Made by a program: the position numbers and the translations under genes | Shown: positions 41,853 through 50,716 of the stretch, in pieces | Position numbering within the stretch: the stretch's first letter is position 1 | How the letters are laid out: each line of letters starts with the position of its first letter | From: DATBVX01 sp963705495 | GTDB taxonomy: Bacteria > Pseudomonadota > Gammaproteobacteria > Steroidobacterales > Steroidobacteraceae | Direction of reading: 5' to 3' | Assembly (NCBI GenBank): GCA_963705495.1 | Contig: CAVPJQ010000014.1 | Span: forward strand, 1 to 64,000 | DNA: 64,000 nucleotides | The notes under the pieces: generated by a model | The model's database searches: none | Seen by the model: only the letters and a program-made list of their open reading frames with translations | Told to the model about the DNA's origin: nothing

Positions 41853-42709
41853 GAGGTGCTGGCCTTCTGATCCGCGCGTCGGTGGCCATCGATGCGCGTT
41901 GCACGCACCGCGCGGCAATGAATATCGCCGAACTCACCGAAGCTGAGGCGCGCGCTCTGCCCTTGTCGAATCTGGTGGACCCCAGTCGTCGCGCCGGTAG
42001 AGATCAGGTCGCCACTCCTGAGCGGGCGGCCCAGGTGAGCGCAGCGCGCCAGGGCAAACGCGAGTGCTGCCAACGGGTCGCCGGGTACGGACGCGGCGCT
42101 CCCGCGGCCCACTGAAACGCCTTCGATGAAGGTTTCGGAGGGGATCGAATGCAGCGGACGTCTTTGCCAACTCGGGACGAGGGCACCTACGATTACGCCC
42201 GAATTGTTGCCGAAATCAGAAACAATAGCTAACGGACCCAACTCATTGATGCTTGAAAGTGGGCTACCGGCCGTCTCGACGCCGACGTGCAGAGAGCTGA
42301 CGAGGGCGGCCGCTTCCTCTGGGCTCCAGAGGGTTTTCGCGGTTGGCGCGTCCTGGCCCAGGCGAAAAATGAACTCCGCTTCCACCGCCGCAAAGCCGTC
42401 TTGGATGACCGGAAACTCGACAACTCCATTTCCCGACGCGGTGCGAACGCCAGCGCGAAACACGGGTCCGACCAGCCGCTCTTCACCGAGCCGCTCCTTC
42501 CATCCCGGCCCCAGCATCGCGACTTTCCAGCCCGCTACCCTGTCGGGCCAGCGCGCAATCGCCTCCGCCTGGATCGCGTATGCGCCGTCCAGATTCGGTG
42601 GCAGCGAGCCGGGGAATTCGCGCATCGGCGTGGCATCCAAGCGTGCCTGCACGAAGCGCTCGGCGATCGCCGCAGCTTGCAGTGGTGCATCAGATCGGGC
42701 GCTGTTCAT
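41846..42709 (-). CDS. Fumarylacetoacetate hydrolase-family / 2-keto-4-pentenoate hydratase-like protein
   Basis: The 287-residue protein resembles MhpD-type hydratases: an N-terminal helical region (DGAYAIQAEAIARWPDRVAG), WKVAMLGPGW, the metal-site segment FAAVEAEFIFRLGQD and a C-terminal GDLISTGATTGVHQIRQGQS. Such enzymes hydrate 2-keto-4-enoates in aromatic degradation; in this setting it may act on a keto-deoxy sugar acid. It is the first gene of the TRAP operon and its promoter region contains the LacI-type operator shared with the divergent pectate lyase gene. Confidence 0.82.
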   Translation of the reverse strand: MNSARSDAPLQAAAIAERFVQARLDATPMREFPGSLPPNLDGAYAIQAEAIARWPDRVAGWKVAMLGPGWKERLGEERLVGPVFRAGVRTASGNGVVEFPVIQDGFAAVEAEFIFRLGQDAPTAKTLWSPEEAAALVSSLHVGVETAGSPLSSINELGPLAIVSDFGNNSGVIVGALVPSWQRRPLHSIPSETFIEGVSVGRGSAASVPGDPLAALAFALARCAHLGRPLRSGDLISTGATTGVHQIRQGQSARLSFGEFGDIHCRAVRATRIDGHRRADQKASTSC

Positions 42710-42749
42710 CGCTGAAAAGTGGCATTTTCGGGTCGCAAATCTGTATATA

Positions 42750-42763
42750 GGAAACCGGTGTCA
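42750..42763. promoter_or_regulatory. LacI-type operator, copy 2 (FAH-TRAP / pectate lyase intergenic)
   Basis: GGAAACCGGTGTCA, which reads TGACACCGGTTTCC on the minus strand, matches TGNNACCGGTNNC[A/C]. For the minus-strand operon a TTGTAA (-35, 42773-42768) and TATACA (-10, 42750-42745) with 17 bases between them flank the operator, so binding would block the promoter. The pectate lyase ATG is 58 bases downstream on the plus strand. Confidence 0.65.
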
Positions 42764-42820
42764 TTTACAATTCAGCGCCGCCGCCAAGCCACTCCAAGCG
42801 CAGCACCAAGAGGCCTCTGC

Positions 42821-44173
42821 ATGACTCGGCAATCGCTCTCGAAATTTCACCCTGACGGCTCGAGCTTCCTGCCGGCGAAACTGGCGCTTGTAGCGGTCTT
42901 GGGGCTGGCCTCATTTTCTAGCGCTCGAGCGGCCACGCCTTCCGCGGCTGACAAATCGCTGCCAGCGTTCCCGGGCGCGCTCGGCTGGGCGGCGCATACG
43001 CCGGGTGGTCGTGGCGGAGCCATCATCAAGGTCACCACGCTCGCCGGACGCGGACCCGGATCGTTCTTGGAAGCGGTGGCCGCCAAGGGTCCACGCATCA
43101 TCGTTTTCGAGGTCGGCGGCATCATCGATCTGGACAAGCAGACGGTGACGATCAAGGAGCCCTTTCTGACCATCGCGGGCCAGACTGCCCCTTCGCCCGG
43201 CGTCACGCTCATCAGGGGCGGGATCGACGTCGCGACGCACGATGTGATCATGCAGCACATCCGTGTACGCACCGGGAGCGCCGGTGAGGCACACATGAGC
43301 GGCTGGGAAACTGATGCCCTTTCCACGATCGGCGGCGCCCACGACGTGATCGTCGATCACTGCTCATTCACTTGGGCTACGGATGAGAATCTTTCCGCCT
43401 CCGGGCCGCGCTTCATCGGCAAGACTCCTGAGGAATGGCGCCAGGGCACGTCGCACCGGATCACCTTCAGCAACAACCTCATTGCCGAGGGCCTGGCCGA
43501 TTCCACCCATTCCAAGGGCGAGCACTCCAAGGGCTCCCTGATCCACGACAACGTCACCGACATCCTGATCATCGGCAACCTCTACGCTCACAACCTCGAG
43601 CGCAGCCCGCTGTTCAAGGGCGGAGTGCGCGGCGCCGTGGTCAACAACCTGATCTACGACCCCGGCCAGCGCGCGGTCCACTACAACCTCATTGCGGAAG
43701 AGTGGGGGATTCATGAGTACCAGACCGGCCAGATGACGCTGGTCGGCAACGTCCTGCGTGCCGGACCGTCAACGCCCACGGATCTGGCCTTGCTCATGCT
43801 CGGTGGCTCCGGCGATCTCGAGTTCTATGCAGCCGACAACATCGCGGTGGATCGTCTCGGCAGACCGCTGCCGGAGCTCGGTCGCTACACGACCTCGACT
43901 GCTCGCCTCATTCGCCTCGACCAGTCGCCCGCGCTTCCGGAAGGCGTCAAGGTCCTGCCTGCTGAAGCGGTGCAGGACGCGGTGATTCGAGATGTCGGCG
44001 CCCGGCCGTGGGATCGGGACCATACGGACAGTCGGATCCTCGCCGACACCATCGAAGGCCGTGGCCGCATCATCGACAACGAGCAGGAAGTGGGTGGCTA
44101 CCCGGTGCAGGCCGCAACCCGCCAGGCTTTTGACCCGGCGGGCTGGGACCTGCGCTTCATGACCCGTCGTTAG
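42821..44173 (+). CDS. Secreted pectate lyase-like polysaccharide lyase
   Basis: The 450-residue protein has a signal peptide (LALVAVLGLASFSSARA) and a right-handed parallel beta-helix typical of pectate lyase family 1: FPGALGWAAHTPGGRGGAII, RIIVFEVGGIIDL, VTLIRGGIDVATHDVIMQHI, then the DHCSFTWATDENLS Ca-site region and VVNNLIYDPGQRAVHYNLI. It should cleave polygalacturonate by beta-elimination and yield unsaturated ends for KduI/KduD. I start at the ATG at 42821 (AGAGG upstream). It is divergent from the TRAP operon with a shared operator, and convergent with the TonB receptor. Exact lyase family and substrate need alignment. Confidence 0.88.
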   Translation: MTRQSLSKFHPDGSSFLPAKLALVAVLGLASFSSARAATPSAADKSLPAFPGALGWAAHTPGGRGGAIIKVTTLAGRGPGSFLEAVAAKGPRIIVFEVGGIIDLDKQTVTIKEPFLTIAGQTAPSPGVTLIRGGIDVATHDVIMQHIRVRTGSAGEAHMSGWETDALSTIGGAHDVIVDHCSFTWATDENLSASGPRFIGKTPEEWRQGTSHRITFSNNLIAEGLADSTHSKGEHSKGSLIHDNVTDILIIGNLYAHNLERSPLFKGGVRGAVVNNLIYDPGQRAVHYNLIAEEWGIHEYQTGQMTLVGNVLRAGPSTPTDLALLMLGGSGDLEFYAADNIAVDRLGRPLPELGRYTTSTARLIRLDQSPALPEGVKVLPAEAVQDAVIRDVGARPWDRDHTDSRILADTIEGRGRIIDNEQEVGGYPVQAATRQAFDPAGWDLRFMTRR

Positions 44174-44180
44174 ACGGGTC
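44161..44180. terminator. Hairpin across the pectate lyase stop codon
   Basis: GACCCGTC, loop GTTA and GACGGGTC form a perfect eight-base-pair stem that includes the TAG stop codon. It lies between two convergent genes (stop codons 44173 and 44189), where a bidirectional terminator is expected. The following T run of a classical terminator is absent, so it may be Rho-assisted. Confidence 0.45.
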
Positions 44181-44188
44181 CGGGGGCT

Positions 44189-47131
44189 CTACTGGTTGCC
44201 GAAGGAGAAGCGCGCGCCTAACAGGTACGTGCGGCCCTGGTGGTGGTAGTACGAGAGCCGGCTGGCATCCTGCTGCACCCACTGGTCCTGGAACTCGTCG
44301 GTGAGGTTGAGCGCCTCGAGCGTCAGCTCGAAGCCCTTGGTCACCGTCAAAGCCGCCGAGAAATCCAGGTTGAAGGTCTCTGCCGTGCCCTCGACATCGT
44401 TGCCGTTACGGCCCGGGACCGTCGTCAGGTAATCATCGCGGTAGCTGCCCGCGATGCGCGCGCTGAACCTCGGATTCTCGAAGTACAAGGTCGCGTTGTA
44501 GGCGTGCTTGGACAGATTGGTGAGATCCGTCCGCGTCACTACCGCGCCGGTTTGATCCAGGTAATCGATTTCCGATTCCACCCCCGTGTAGTTGAGCTGC
44601 ACGCCGAAGCTGTTGAACGGCGCGGGCAGGAACGTGAAAGGCTGCTGATAGCTGATCTCGAATCCCTTGAGATTTCCGCCCGGGGTATTGGCGGGGAGAC
44701 TGAACTGCCACCCGGACAAGCAGGTCGCCGGATCGGGAATCGCCGCACCGCAAGTTGCCAGCGCGACGCTGTCCGGTAGGCCAAGCGGGTTTTCCGAGAA
44801 GTCACCGGTGGTGCGAATGATCTGCACGAAGCTGCCGATGTCCTTGTAGAACAACGCCAGCGACAGCAGCGACTCGGGCGCGAAATACCATTCGAAGCTC
44901 ATGTCATACGAATCGGCCTCGAATGGCTCGAGCAGTGGATTGCCGGCGGTCACGGTCTTGTTCGCGCCGGCGATCGTTACAGCGGCGCCCGGTGCGAGGA
45001 TGCCGATGCCCGAAGCGGGCTGACCACTGCCATTGGGCCGCACCATGACCTTGGCTGCGGCGGCGCGGATATAGAAGTCATCCGTCAGCTCCCAGACCAG
45101 GTTCAATGACGGCAGCGTGTTGTCATAGCTGCGCTCCACGGTAGTCAGTAGCGGTGCGCCGGCAGTGAACGTGTATCCCTTGGAGGTCTGCTTCGTTTCA
45201 ACGTAGCGCACACCGAGGTTGCCGCGCAGCGCCATCGAGCCCAGGGGAAAGTTGAAGTTACCTTGCACGTAACCGCCGGTGTCCTCCTCGTCGATCTCGT
45301 AGTTGCTGCCGAGCGCCGTCTCGATGCCTGTACGCCACACGGAGCGGTTGTTGAGATCGAAGAGCGAGTTTGCGGCATTGATGTCCGGCATGAGCCAGGT
45401 GCTCACACTGCCGGCGGGCAGATCCAGCCCGTTGTCCAGGGTCGTGAGCTTGCTGTAGTCGGCGATCGGCGTCCCCATCACGTTGGCCGGGATGATGGCC
45501 TCCTGGTTGGTCGTCGTTCCGTTGGAGCGCTGCTCGGATGTGGTCTTGAATGTGAACTTCTTCCACTGCGGACCGAACTTCAGACCGAAGGATTCATTCA
45601 CGTCCCATTGCAGGTCCACAGCCGCGTCCTGGAAGCTGTTGATCGAGCTTTGCGGCCGCAGGCGCACCTGCGACAACGTCCAGGTCGCGGGGTTGGTGAC
45701 GTCCGTGGTTCCGTACGTGATGAGCGGGACGCGGCTGTTGGCGCGGTAGTCATAGCTGTAGCCGTCAACATCCGCGGCGTCGAACAGCAACGTGGTCTGA
45801 ACGGGGTTGTCGTGATTGGCTTCCGAGAAGCCCACCAGGGCGCTCAGCTTCACGCTGTCGGAAAGCTGGAAGGCACCGTCGAGAGTGATGTGCGTGAAGT
45901 CGGTCTCGAGCTCGTCGAAACGCGCTTCGGAGCGGATGTCCACGTCCTGGAATACGCCGTACACGAGAGTGTTGGTGCCATCGATCTCGGCCGCCACCGG
46001 ATTGACGTTGTTGATCGCGGCGGCGCCATTAGTGCTGAACACCGGCGACTCGAGAAAGATCTCGCTGCGCTCCGCTTTGTAATCGGCGTAGAGCGCGTCG
46101 AGGCTCAACAGCACGGCATCGGTGGGCTGGAACTGGAGCGAGGCGGTGACGCCCAGGCGTTCCTGGTCATGCTGGTACTTGTCGAAGCGCGGAATGCGCG
46201 GGTGAAAGGCCCGATTGATGGCATCGTACGATGGCGCCGATGCGTAGGTCGGATCGAGCGCACCGAAACAGGCAGCGGGCAGCATCGGGTTCAGGCACGC
46301 GCCGCCCGTGGTCGATGCATCCGACTGCTGCCAGCGCACGGTGCTCGCGCCCTCATCGCCGAGCTCGCGCTTGGTATATGCCGCCGAGATCAGAGCGCCG
46401 AACCTGCCTTCGGCCCACGTATTACTTGCGAGCAGCACTGCCCGCGGGTCGAAGGAGCTGGAAATATCGTTGTACGCGCCCGTGACTGAGGTGAGGAACG
46501 TCATTCCCTTGAAGTCGAACGGCCGGCCGGTGCGCAGATCGACCGTTGCGCCGAGCGAGCCTTCCTCGATCTCAGCGGACGAGGACTTGCGGATGGTGAC
46601 CGAATTAAAGAGCTCAGAGGCGAAGGTATTGAAGTCGAAACTGCGATCGCGATTGGTGCCACCCGCCGCGTCGGTGCCGCCGTTGGCGCTCATTGCCTCC
46701 ATGCCGTTGATGCGCACGCGCGTGAATTGCGGTCCGAGGCCGCGCACCGAAATCTGCCGGCCTTCACCGGCATCGCGGGCAATGGACACACCAGGAACGC
46801 GCTGCAGGGCTTCGGCGAGATTCAGATCGGGAAAGTCCGCGATGTCATCCGCCATGATGACGTCTTCGGTGCCGTTCGCGATCTTCTTGCGATCGAGCGC
46901 CACCGCCAGGCTCTGGCGATAGCCCGTCACGATGACTTCGCCGAGCGGTACATCTGCGTCCGCAGCACTCGTGGACTGGGCTGCGGGTGCGGCGGCACCG
47001 GCTTGTGGATCAGCCTGCACGGCTGGATCTGCGGATTGATCGGCTGCTGCCGCCCAGGAACAGGAAATGAGACCGGCAAGAATTCCCATCAGCCAGCGAC
47101 GCAGCGCCCGGCCAAGATTGAGCTTCAACAT
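44189..47131 (-). CDS. Large TonB-dependent receptor of the uronate island
   Basis: The 980-residue receptor has a signal peptide (LMGILAGLISCSWAAA), a TonB-box-like GEVIVTGYRQSLAVALD, the plug domain (DFPDLNLAEALQRVPGVSIA, RGLGPQFTRVRINGMEAMSA) and a long barrel ending in YLLGARFSFGNQ with a terminal aromatic. This is the Caulobacter/Xanthomonas type of receptor used for oligosaccharides rather than siderophores. The ATG at 47131 is chosen because GGGGG lies nine bases upstream; at ATG 47140 the GGGGG would touch the codon. Two LacI-type operators lie about 60-105 bases upstream. It probably takes up pectin-derived oligomers. Confidence 0.9.
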   Translation of the reverse strand: MLKLNLGRALRRWLMGILAGLISCSWAAAADQSADPAVQADPQAGAAAPAAQSTSAADADVPLGEVIVTGYRQSLAVALDRKKIANGTEDVIMADDIADFPDLNLAEALQRVPGVSIARDAGEGRQISVRGLGPQFTRVRINGMEAMSANGGTDAAGGTNRDRSFDFNTFASELFNSVTIRKSSSAEIEEGSLGATVDLRTGRPFDFKGMTFLTSVTGAYNDISSSFDPRAVLLASNTWAEGRFGALISAAYTKRELGDEGASTVRWQQSDASTTGGACLNPMLPAACFGALDPTYASAPSYDAINRAFHPRIPRFDKYQHDQERLGVTASLQFQPTDAVLLSLDALYADYKAERSEIFLESPVFSTNGAAAINNVNPVAAEIDGTNTLVYGVFQDVDIRSEARFDELETDFTHITLDGAFQLSDSVKLSALVGFSEANHDNPVQTTLLFDAADVDGYSYDYRANSRVPLITYGTTDVTNPATWTLSQVRLRPQSSINSFQDAAVDLQWDVNESFGLKFGPQWKKFTFKTTSEQRSNGTTTNQEAIIPANVMGTPIADYSKLTTLDNGLDLPAGSVSTWLMPDINAANSLFDLNNRSVWRTGIETALGSNYEIDEEDTGGYVQGNFNFPLGSMALRGNLGVRYVETKQTSKGYTFTAGAPLLTTVERSYDNTLPSLNLVWELTDDFYIRAAAAKVMVRPNGSGQPASGIGILAPGAAVTIAGANKTVTAGNPLLEPFEADSYDMSFEWYFAPESLLSLALFYKDIGSFVQIIRTTGDFSENPLGLPDSVALATCGAAIPDPATCLSGWQFSLPANTPGGNLKGFEISYQQPFTFLPAPFNSFGVQLNYTGVESEIDYLDQTGAVVTRTDLTNLSKHAYNATLYFENPRFSARIAGSYRDDYLTTVPGRNGNDVEGTAETFNLDFSAALTVTKGFELTLEALNLTDEFQDQWVQQDASRLSYYHHQGRTYLLGARFSFGNQ

Positions 47132-47189
47132 CTCAGTCATCCCCCTCGTTGCGTATTCGGCCTGTTACGGGTCCACCCTTCGCCATTTC

Positions 47190-47203
47190 TGACACCGGTA
47201 GCA
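47190..47203. promoter_or_regulatory. LacI-type operator, copy 3 (TonB receptor, proximal)
   Basis: TGACACCGGTAGCA, followed by T, is identical over 15 bases to the site at 47224. It lies 59 bases upstream of the receptor start on the minus strand. Confidence 0.7.
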
Positions 47204-47223
47204 TTTCTGTACGCAGCAGGAAA

Positions 47224-47237
47224 TGACACCGGTAGCA
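47224..47237. promoter_or_regulatory. LacI-type operator, copy 4 (TonB receptor, distal)
   Basis: The second identical TGACACCGGTAGCA lies 34 bases from the first, close to three helical turns, so two LacI dimers could bind side by side or loop with other copies. Tandem copies at the receptor suggest it is the most tightly controlled gene of the island. The rest of the 206-base gap between the receptor and the PON-like gene holds no gene. Confidence 0.7.
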
Positions 47238-47337
47238 TCGCGAGGCTATCAGAGGACCGGGGCCGACGGCAATACGCGTCGTGGCCGCGCAACACTGATG
47301 CGCTGCGACTGCGAATTCTGGGGAAATTGACAGCGCT

Positions 47338-48408
47338 CTACCGTGGCAGCCGGCAGACGAGCACGCTCGTGTCCAGCGGCGCCCCCAGCAGAAACCCATC
47401 ACCTGTAACCGCCGCGACACTGCCAGCCGACAGTTCATCGCCATTCCCGAGGTAAACCTCGCCCAACCGCCGTGGCGCGAGAGGATCCGGCGCGATGCGC
47501 AGGACCTGGGTGGGGGCACGAACACGTGCATCGCGCAGATGTTTCATCACAGCGATGAGGTTCGGGTATGCGGCCACCCAGATGCCGCCATCCTCCGCGA
47601 TGTCCAGGTTTTCCGGCGTGCTGTACACCTTCACGTCCTCGATCGGCGTGAGATCGCCATTTTCCGAATCGCGTGAGTAAACGCGCACACTGCGTGCGCC
47701 TGCCTGGCTCACGTAGATTCGGCCTCCATCCGCACTTGCGGCGATGCCGGTTGCCAGCGCGACTGCATCGTCCACGACGCGCATGGTCGTGCCATCGAAA
47801 TAGGCGACGGTCGACAAGGCGCGCCCCAGGGCGATTTCCATGAAGCGCTCGAAACGGCTGCGTGCCCCGGAATCATTGGCGACGTAGAACTGGCGTTCGC
47901 CGACAGCCACGATCGCGCGCGGACTGAAAAGCAGCGGATTGTGCAGGGTTTCATCGTGCATGAACTGCCCGGCCGCATTGCGAGTGAAAACTTCCACGGT
48001 GTTGGGAGCACGCGCCGGATGGCTCAACACGAACAGGCGTTGCACGTCTTCTGAAGAGGTGTAAAGGCTCATCCCGCCCGGACGAAAATCGGTCGGCGCA
48101 TTGGCCAGCGCAGAAACCGTGTGCAGCGGGTTCGAATTGAGATCGAACCGAAGAATTGTCCCGGTGACGTCCGCGCCTTGTCGTACCGATCGTCGGTCGA
48201 GGGCCGAGAGATACGCGATTGCTCGATCGCGATCGACGCGGATGTCCTCAGCGCTCGCGGTCAGGGGCAGCGGCGCGCAGCTTCCGGCGAAATGCGGCGC
48301 GATGCGCACGAAGGCACCGATGCGACTCAGCCAGAAGAGCGTCCCTGCTCCCAAGATGATCACCAGCAGTGCGAGGCTCGCCAGGATGCGTCGAACGGTG
48401 CGAGACAT
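47338..48408 (-). CDS. Membrane-anchored paraoxonase/arylesterase-like beta-propeller protein
   Basis: The 356-residue protein has an N-terminal transmembrane anchor (ILASLALLVIILGAGTLFWL) followed by a six-bladed propeller of the paraoxonase/SMP-30 type: CAPLPLTASAEDIRVDRDRA, LFVLSHPARAPNTVEVF, HNPLLFSPRAIVAVGERQFY-like and VYSTPENLDIAEDGGIWVAA. Paraoxonases hydrolyse lactones with a catalytic calcium; the segments containing SPRAIVAVGE...YVANDSG and PENLDI supply the Asn/Asp ligands in the family. A lactonase for sugar acid lactones would fit the neighbouring island, but no operator is seen at its promoter. Confidence 0.8.
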   Translation of the reverse strand: MSRTVRRILASLALLVIILGAGTLFWLSRIGAFVRIAPHFAGSCAPLPLTASAEDIRVDRDRAIAYLSALDRRSVRQGADVTGTILRFDLNSNPLHTVSALANAPTDFRPGGMSLYTSSEDVQRLFVLSHPARAPNTVEVFTRNAAGQFMHDETLHNPLLFSPRAIVAVGERQFYVANDSGARSRFERFMEIALGRALSTVAYFDGTTMRVVDDAVALATGIAASADGGRIYVSQAGARSVRVYSRDSENGDLTPIEDVKVYSTPENLDIAEDGGIWVAAYPNLIAVMKHLRDARVRAPTQVLRIAPDPLAPRRLGEVYLGNGDELSAGSVAAVTGDGFLLGAPLDTSVLVCRLPR

Positions 48409-48663
48409 GGAAGACTCCGCGATATGTCACAAGCCCGGTTGGAACCACCGAATTGTGCACGCTGCCATCAAAATCATCCGGTCGGGTCGTGATGAGCTTC
48501 ACCATATCCCGGATTCGGGTGGCGAGGGGAACGGCGATTTGTTGCGATGTGCGGGCGCGATGTCTGCCGCTGCGACAAGGTCGGCGGGCTGACAGAAGAT
48601 AGCTGGAAGAACCGGGGTCCGACGAACAACAAGAACTGCCGGAACTACCGGCAGGGGTAACCG

Positions 48664-50319
48664 ATGCGTCTCCATTGGTTTTGCTCGATTGCACTCGGGT
48701 CGCTCCTGCTGGCCTCGGGCCTGCAGTCGGCTGCCGGCAATCTTCAAATCCGCTACGCCGAGCCCATAAGCCTTCAGTCCAGCTCCGCCTCGCAACTATC
48801 CGTCCGCGACCTGACAGCGACGGGGCGACTGTCATTTCAGGCCTACGGGCGCCAATTCGACCTCGACCTCGAGCCCAATGCACGTCTGCTCGGCGTGGCC
48901 GCAATTCAGCAGGGTTCCGCCGCGAGCTATGAACTGCTGCGCGGGAAGGTGCAGGGCTTAGCGGGCTCATGGGTTCGGATCACGCGTATCGGCGAGGAGT
49001 TGCATGGCGCGATCTGGGACGGGCGCGATCTGTACACCATCGCGCCGGCCCGCATCGTCAATCGCTTTGCAATTGATCGGCTCGCGGTGGGCGGATCGGC
49101 ACCCGTCGTCTACCGGCTATCCGATACCGATACGAATCCGATGTCGTGCGGCGTAAACGCCCCGGATGAGAAAACGGCTGCGCTCTCGGCTTACCGGTCG
49201 CTCGTGGGCGAGCTCGAGGCAGACACGCAGATCGCATCGAGCAGCGTCGGCGCGCAGCTCGACATGGCTGTCATCGGCGACTACGAGTTCTTCAGCACTC
49301 ATCCTCAGAACACCGAGGCTGAACTGCTGGCGAGGATGAACATCGTCGACGGCATATTCAGCGGGCAGGTCGGCATCAGCATCCGCGTATCGCAGGTCAA
49401 AATCTTCACGACACCCGCAGAGCCATTCACCAGCAGCACCGGCTCGGGCTTGCTGGAGCAGGTCGGCCGCTATCGCGCCGACACGCCCGCCTTGCACACG
49501 CCGGGGCTCGTGCATCTGGTCACAGGTCGCGACATCGCCGGCAATATGGCGGGCATCGCATATATCGGCACGGTCTGCGACGCCTCGTACGGCGTTGCCG
49601 TGAGCGAGGGACGCTACGACCTGACCATGAGCGCGCTCATCGCTGCGCACGAAATCGGGCACAACTTCGGCGCCTCTCATGACGCAGAAGCCGGCTCGCC
49701 ATGCCAGAGCACACCGGCGACATTCCTCATGGCGTCGCAAATCAACGGCAGCAACACCTTCTCGCAATGCAGCCTGGGGCGGATGCGTCCCAGCGTCTCG
49801 CTCGCCAGCTGCATTACTCGCCTGCGAATCGTCGACGCTTCGCTCGAGAGTACTCCGACCACGATCCAGGGCACGGCGGGAACTGCCGTGAGCCTGCCGA
49901 TCGAGGTGAATGCAGTCGGCTCAGCTCCGATGGAAGACGTCCTGGTATCGATATCGCTGCAAGCGCCGGTCGCGGTCGATTCAGCCACCGTTCTCGGCGG
50001 GGGCTGTGCGACCGGCGCAGGAGGCGCTACTTGCAACCTCGGGACGATCGAACCCGGTGGAACCCGGCGCATCAGCCTGATGTTGCACTCCGCGAGCCCC
50101 GGCACGTTCTCCGGCACGGTGAGCGTGAGCACACCCAACGATGTCAATGCCACGAACGATCTGCGCGAGATCTCGGTTATTGTCAATCCGGCCACAGCAG
50201 CGCCGACCTCCACGACGGATGGCGGCGGTGGTGGTGGCGGGGGCGCCACGGAAATCGGTCTGGCGCTCACGCTGTTTGCTGTCTTGCGGCGCCGGTTCAG
50301 GCGAGCGCCGGTTACGTAG
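48664..50319 (+). CDS. Secreted M12-type zinc metalloprotease with GlyGly-CTERM-like tail
   Basis: The 551-residue protein has a signal peptide (FCSIALGSLLLASGLQSAAG), a propeptide-like region (YELLRGKVQGLAGSWVRITR), and a reprolysin-type catalytic domain with the zinc motif HEIGHNFGASHD near residue 329 and a downstream FLMASQ segment in place of the met-turn. A DUF11-like beta domain follows (VSLPIEVNAVGSAPMEDVLV). The C-terminus is a run of eight glycines, a short hydrophobic stretch (IGLALTLFAVL) and RRRFRR, the tripartite form of GlyGly-CTERM sorting signals handled by rhombosortase. No rhombosortase is visible in this window. AGGGG precedes the ATG. Confidence 0.85.
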   Translation: MRLHWFCSIALGSLLLASGLQSAAGNLQIRYAEPISLQSSSASQLSVRDLTATGRLSFQAYGRQFDLDLEPNARLLGVAAIQQGSAASYELLRGKVQGLAGSWVRITRIGEELHGAIWDGRDLYTIAPARIVNRFAIDRLAVGGSAPVVYRLSDTDTNPMSCGVNAPDEKTAALSAYRSLVGELEADTQIASSSVGAQLDMAVIGDYEFFSTHPQNTEAELLARMNIVDGIFSGQVGISIRVSQVKIFTTPAEPFTSSTGSGLLEQVGRYRADTPALHTPGLVHLVTGRDIAGNMAGIAYIGTVCDASYGVAVSEGRYDLTMSALIAAHEIGHNFGASHDAEAGSPCQSTPATFLMASQINGSNTFSQCSLGRMRPSVSLASCITRLRIVDASLESTPTTIQGTAGTAVSLPIEVNAVGSAPMEDVLVSISLQAPVAVDSATVLGGGCATGAGGATCNLGTIEPGGTRRISLMLHSASPGTFSGTVSVSTPNDVNATNDLREISVIVNPATAAPTSTTDGGGGGGGGATEIGLALTLFAVLRRRFRRAPVT

Positions 50320-50388
50320 ACGGCTTGCGGGGTTGGTGCGCGATTGCCGTAGAATGGTGCCCCGACCCGCGCACTCCCGGCGACACTA

Positions 50389-50691
50389 ATGGATGCCATT
50401 ACAGAACAATTCTTCGACGATGCTTTCGGCAAGACCGTGGAGCTCGGCAACAAGCTCGCCGAAAAGCACGACAACGCCGACCTGTGGGACATTGCGGATG
50501 GACTGCTCGCGGGAGCCATTCAGTACTGGCTGTACGCGCGCCAACCGTGCGGCAATCCGCGCTGCGACGAGTGCCAGCCGATCAGTACAGCGGAAGGACG
50601 CTTGAGCGAGCTGCGGCGCCTCGCAGCGCAATTCGCGGAAGAGAGCGAGTACTACCACTCGCCATCCGATTCCAACGTCGGTCGCGCCTGA
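50389..50691 (+). CDS. Conserved hypothetical protein with CxxxxCxxC motif
   Basis: The 100-residue protein is largely helical and acidic and contains CGNPRCDEC near the middle, which could bind a metal. I recognise no family and propose no function. Codon usage and third-position GC are like those of neighbouring genes. It is 69 bases downstream of the metalloprotease gene and converges on the pirin gene. Confidence 0.6.
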   Translation: MDAITEQFFDDAFGKTVELGNKLAEKHDNADLWDIADGLLAGAIQYWLYARQPCGNPRCDECQPISTAEGRLSELRRLAAQFAEESEYYHSPSDSNVGRA

Positions 50692-50716
50692 ACGGCGTCC
50701 AGGCAAGCAATGGCCG

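Noticed and set aside
45263..46489. 408-codon open frame antisense to the large TonB receptor
   Set aside because: There is no ribosome-binding site, domain or neighbour supporting it, and it runs opposite a clear receptor gene.
50221..50248. GGC/GGT-rich microsatellite-like stretch
   Set aside because: It encodes the glycine run of the metalloprotease sorting tail and needs no separate repeat annotation.
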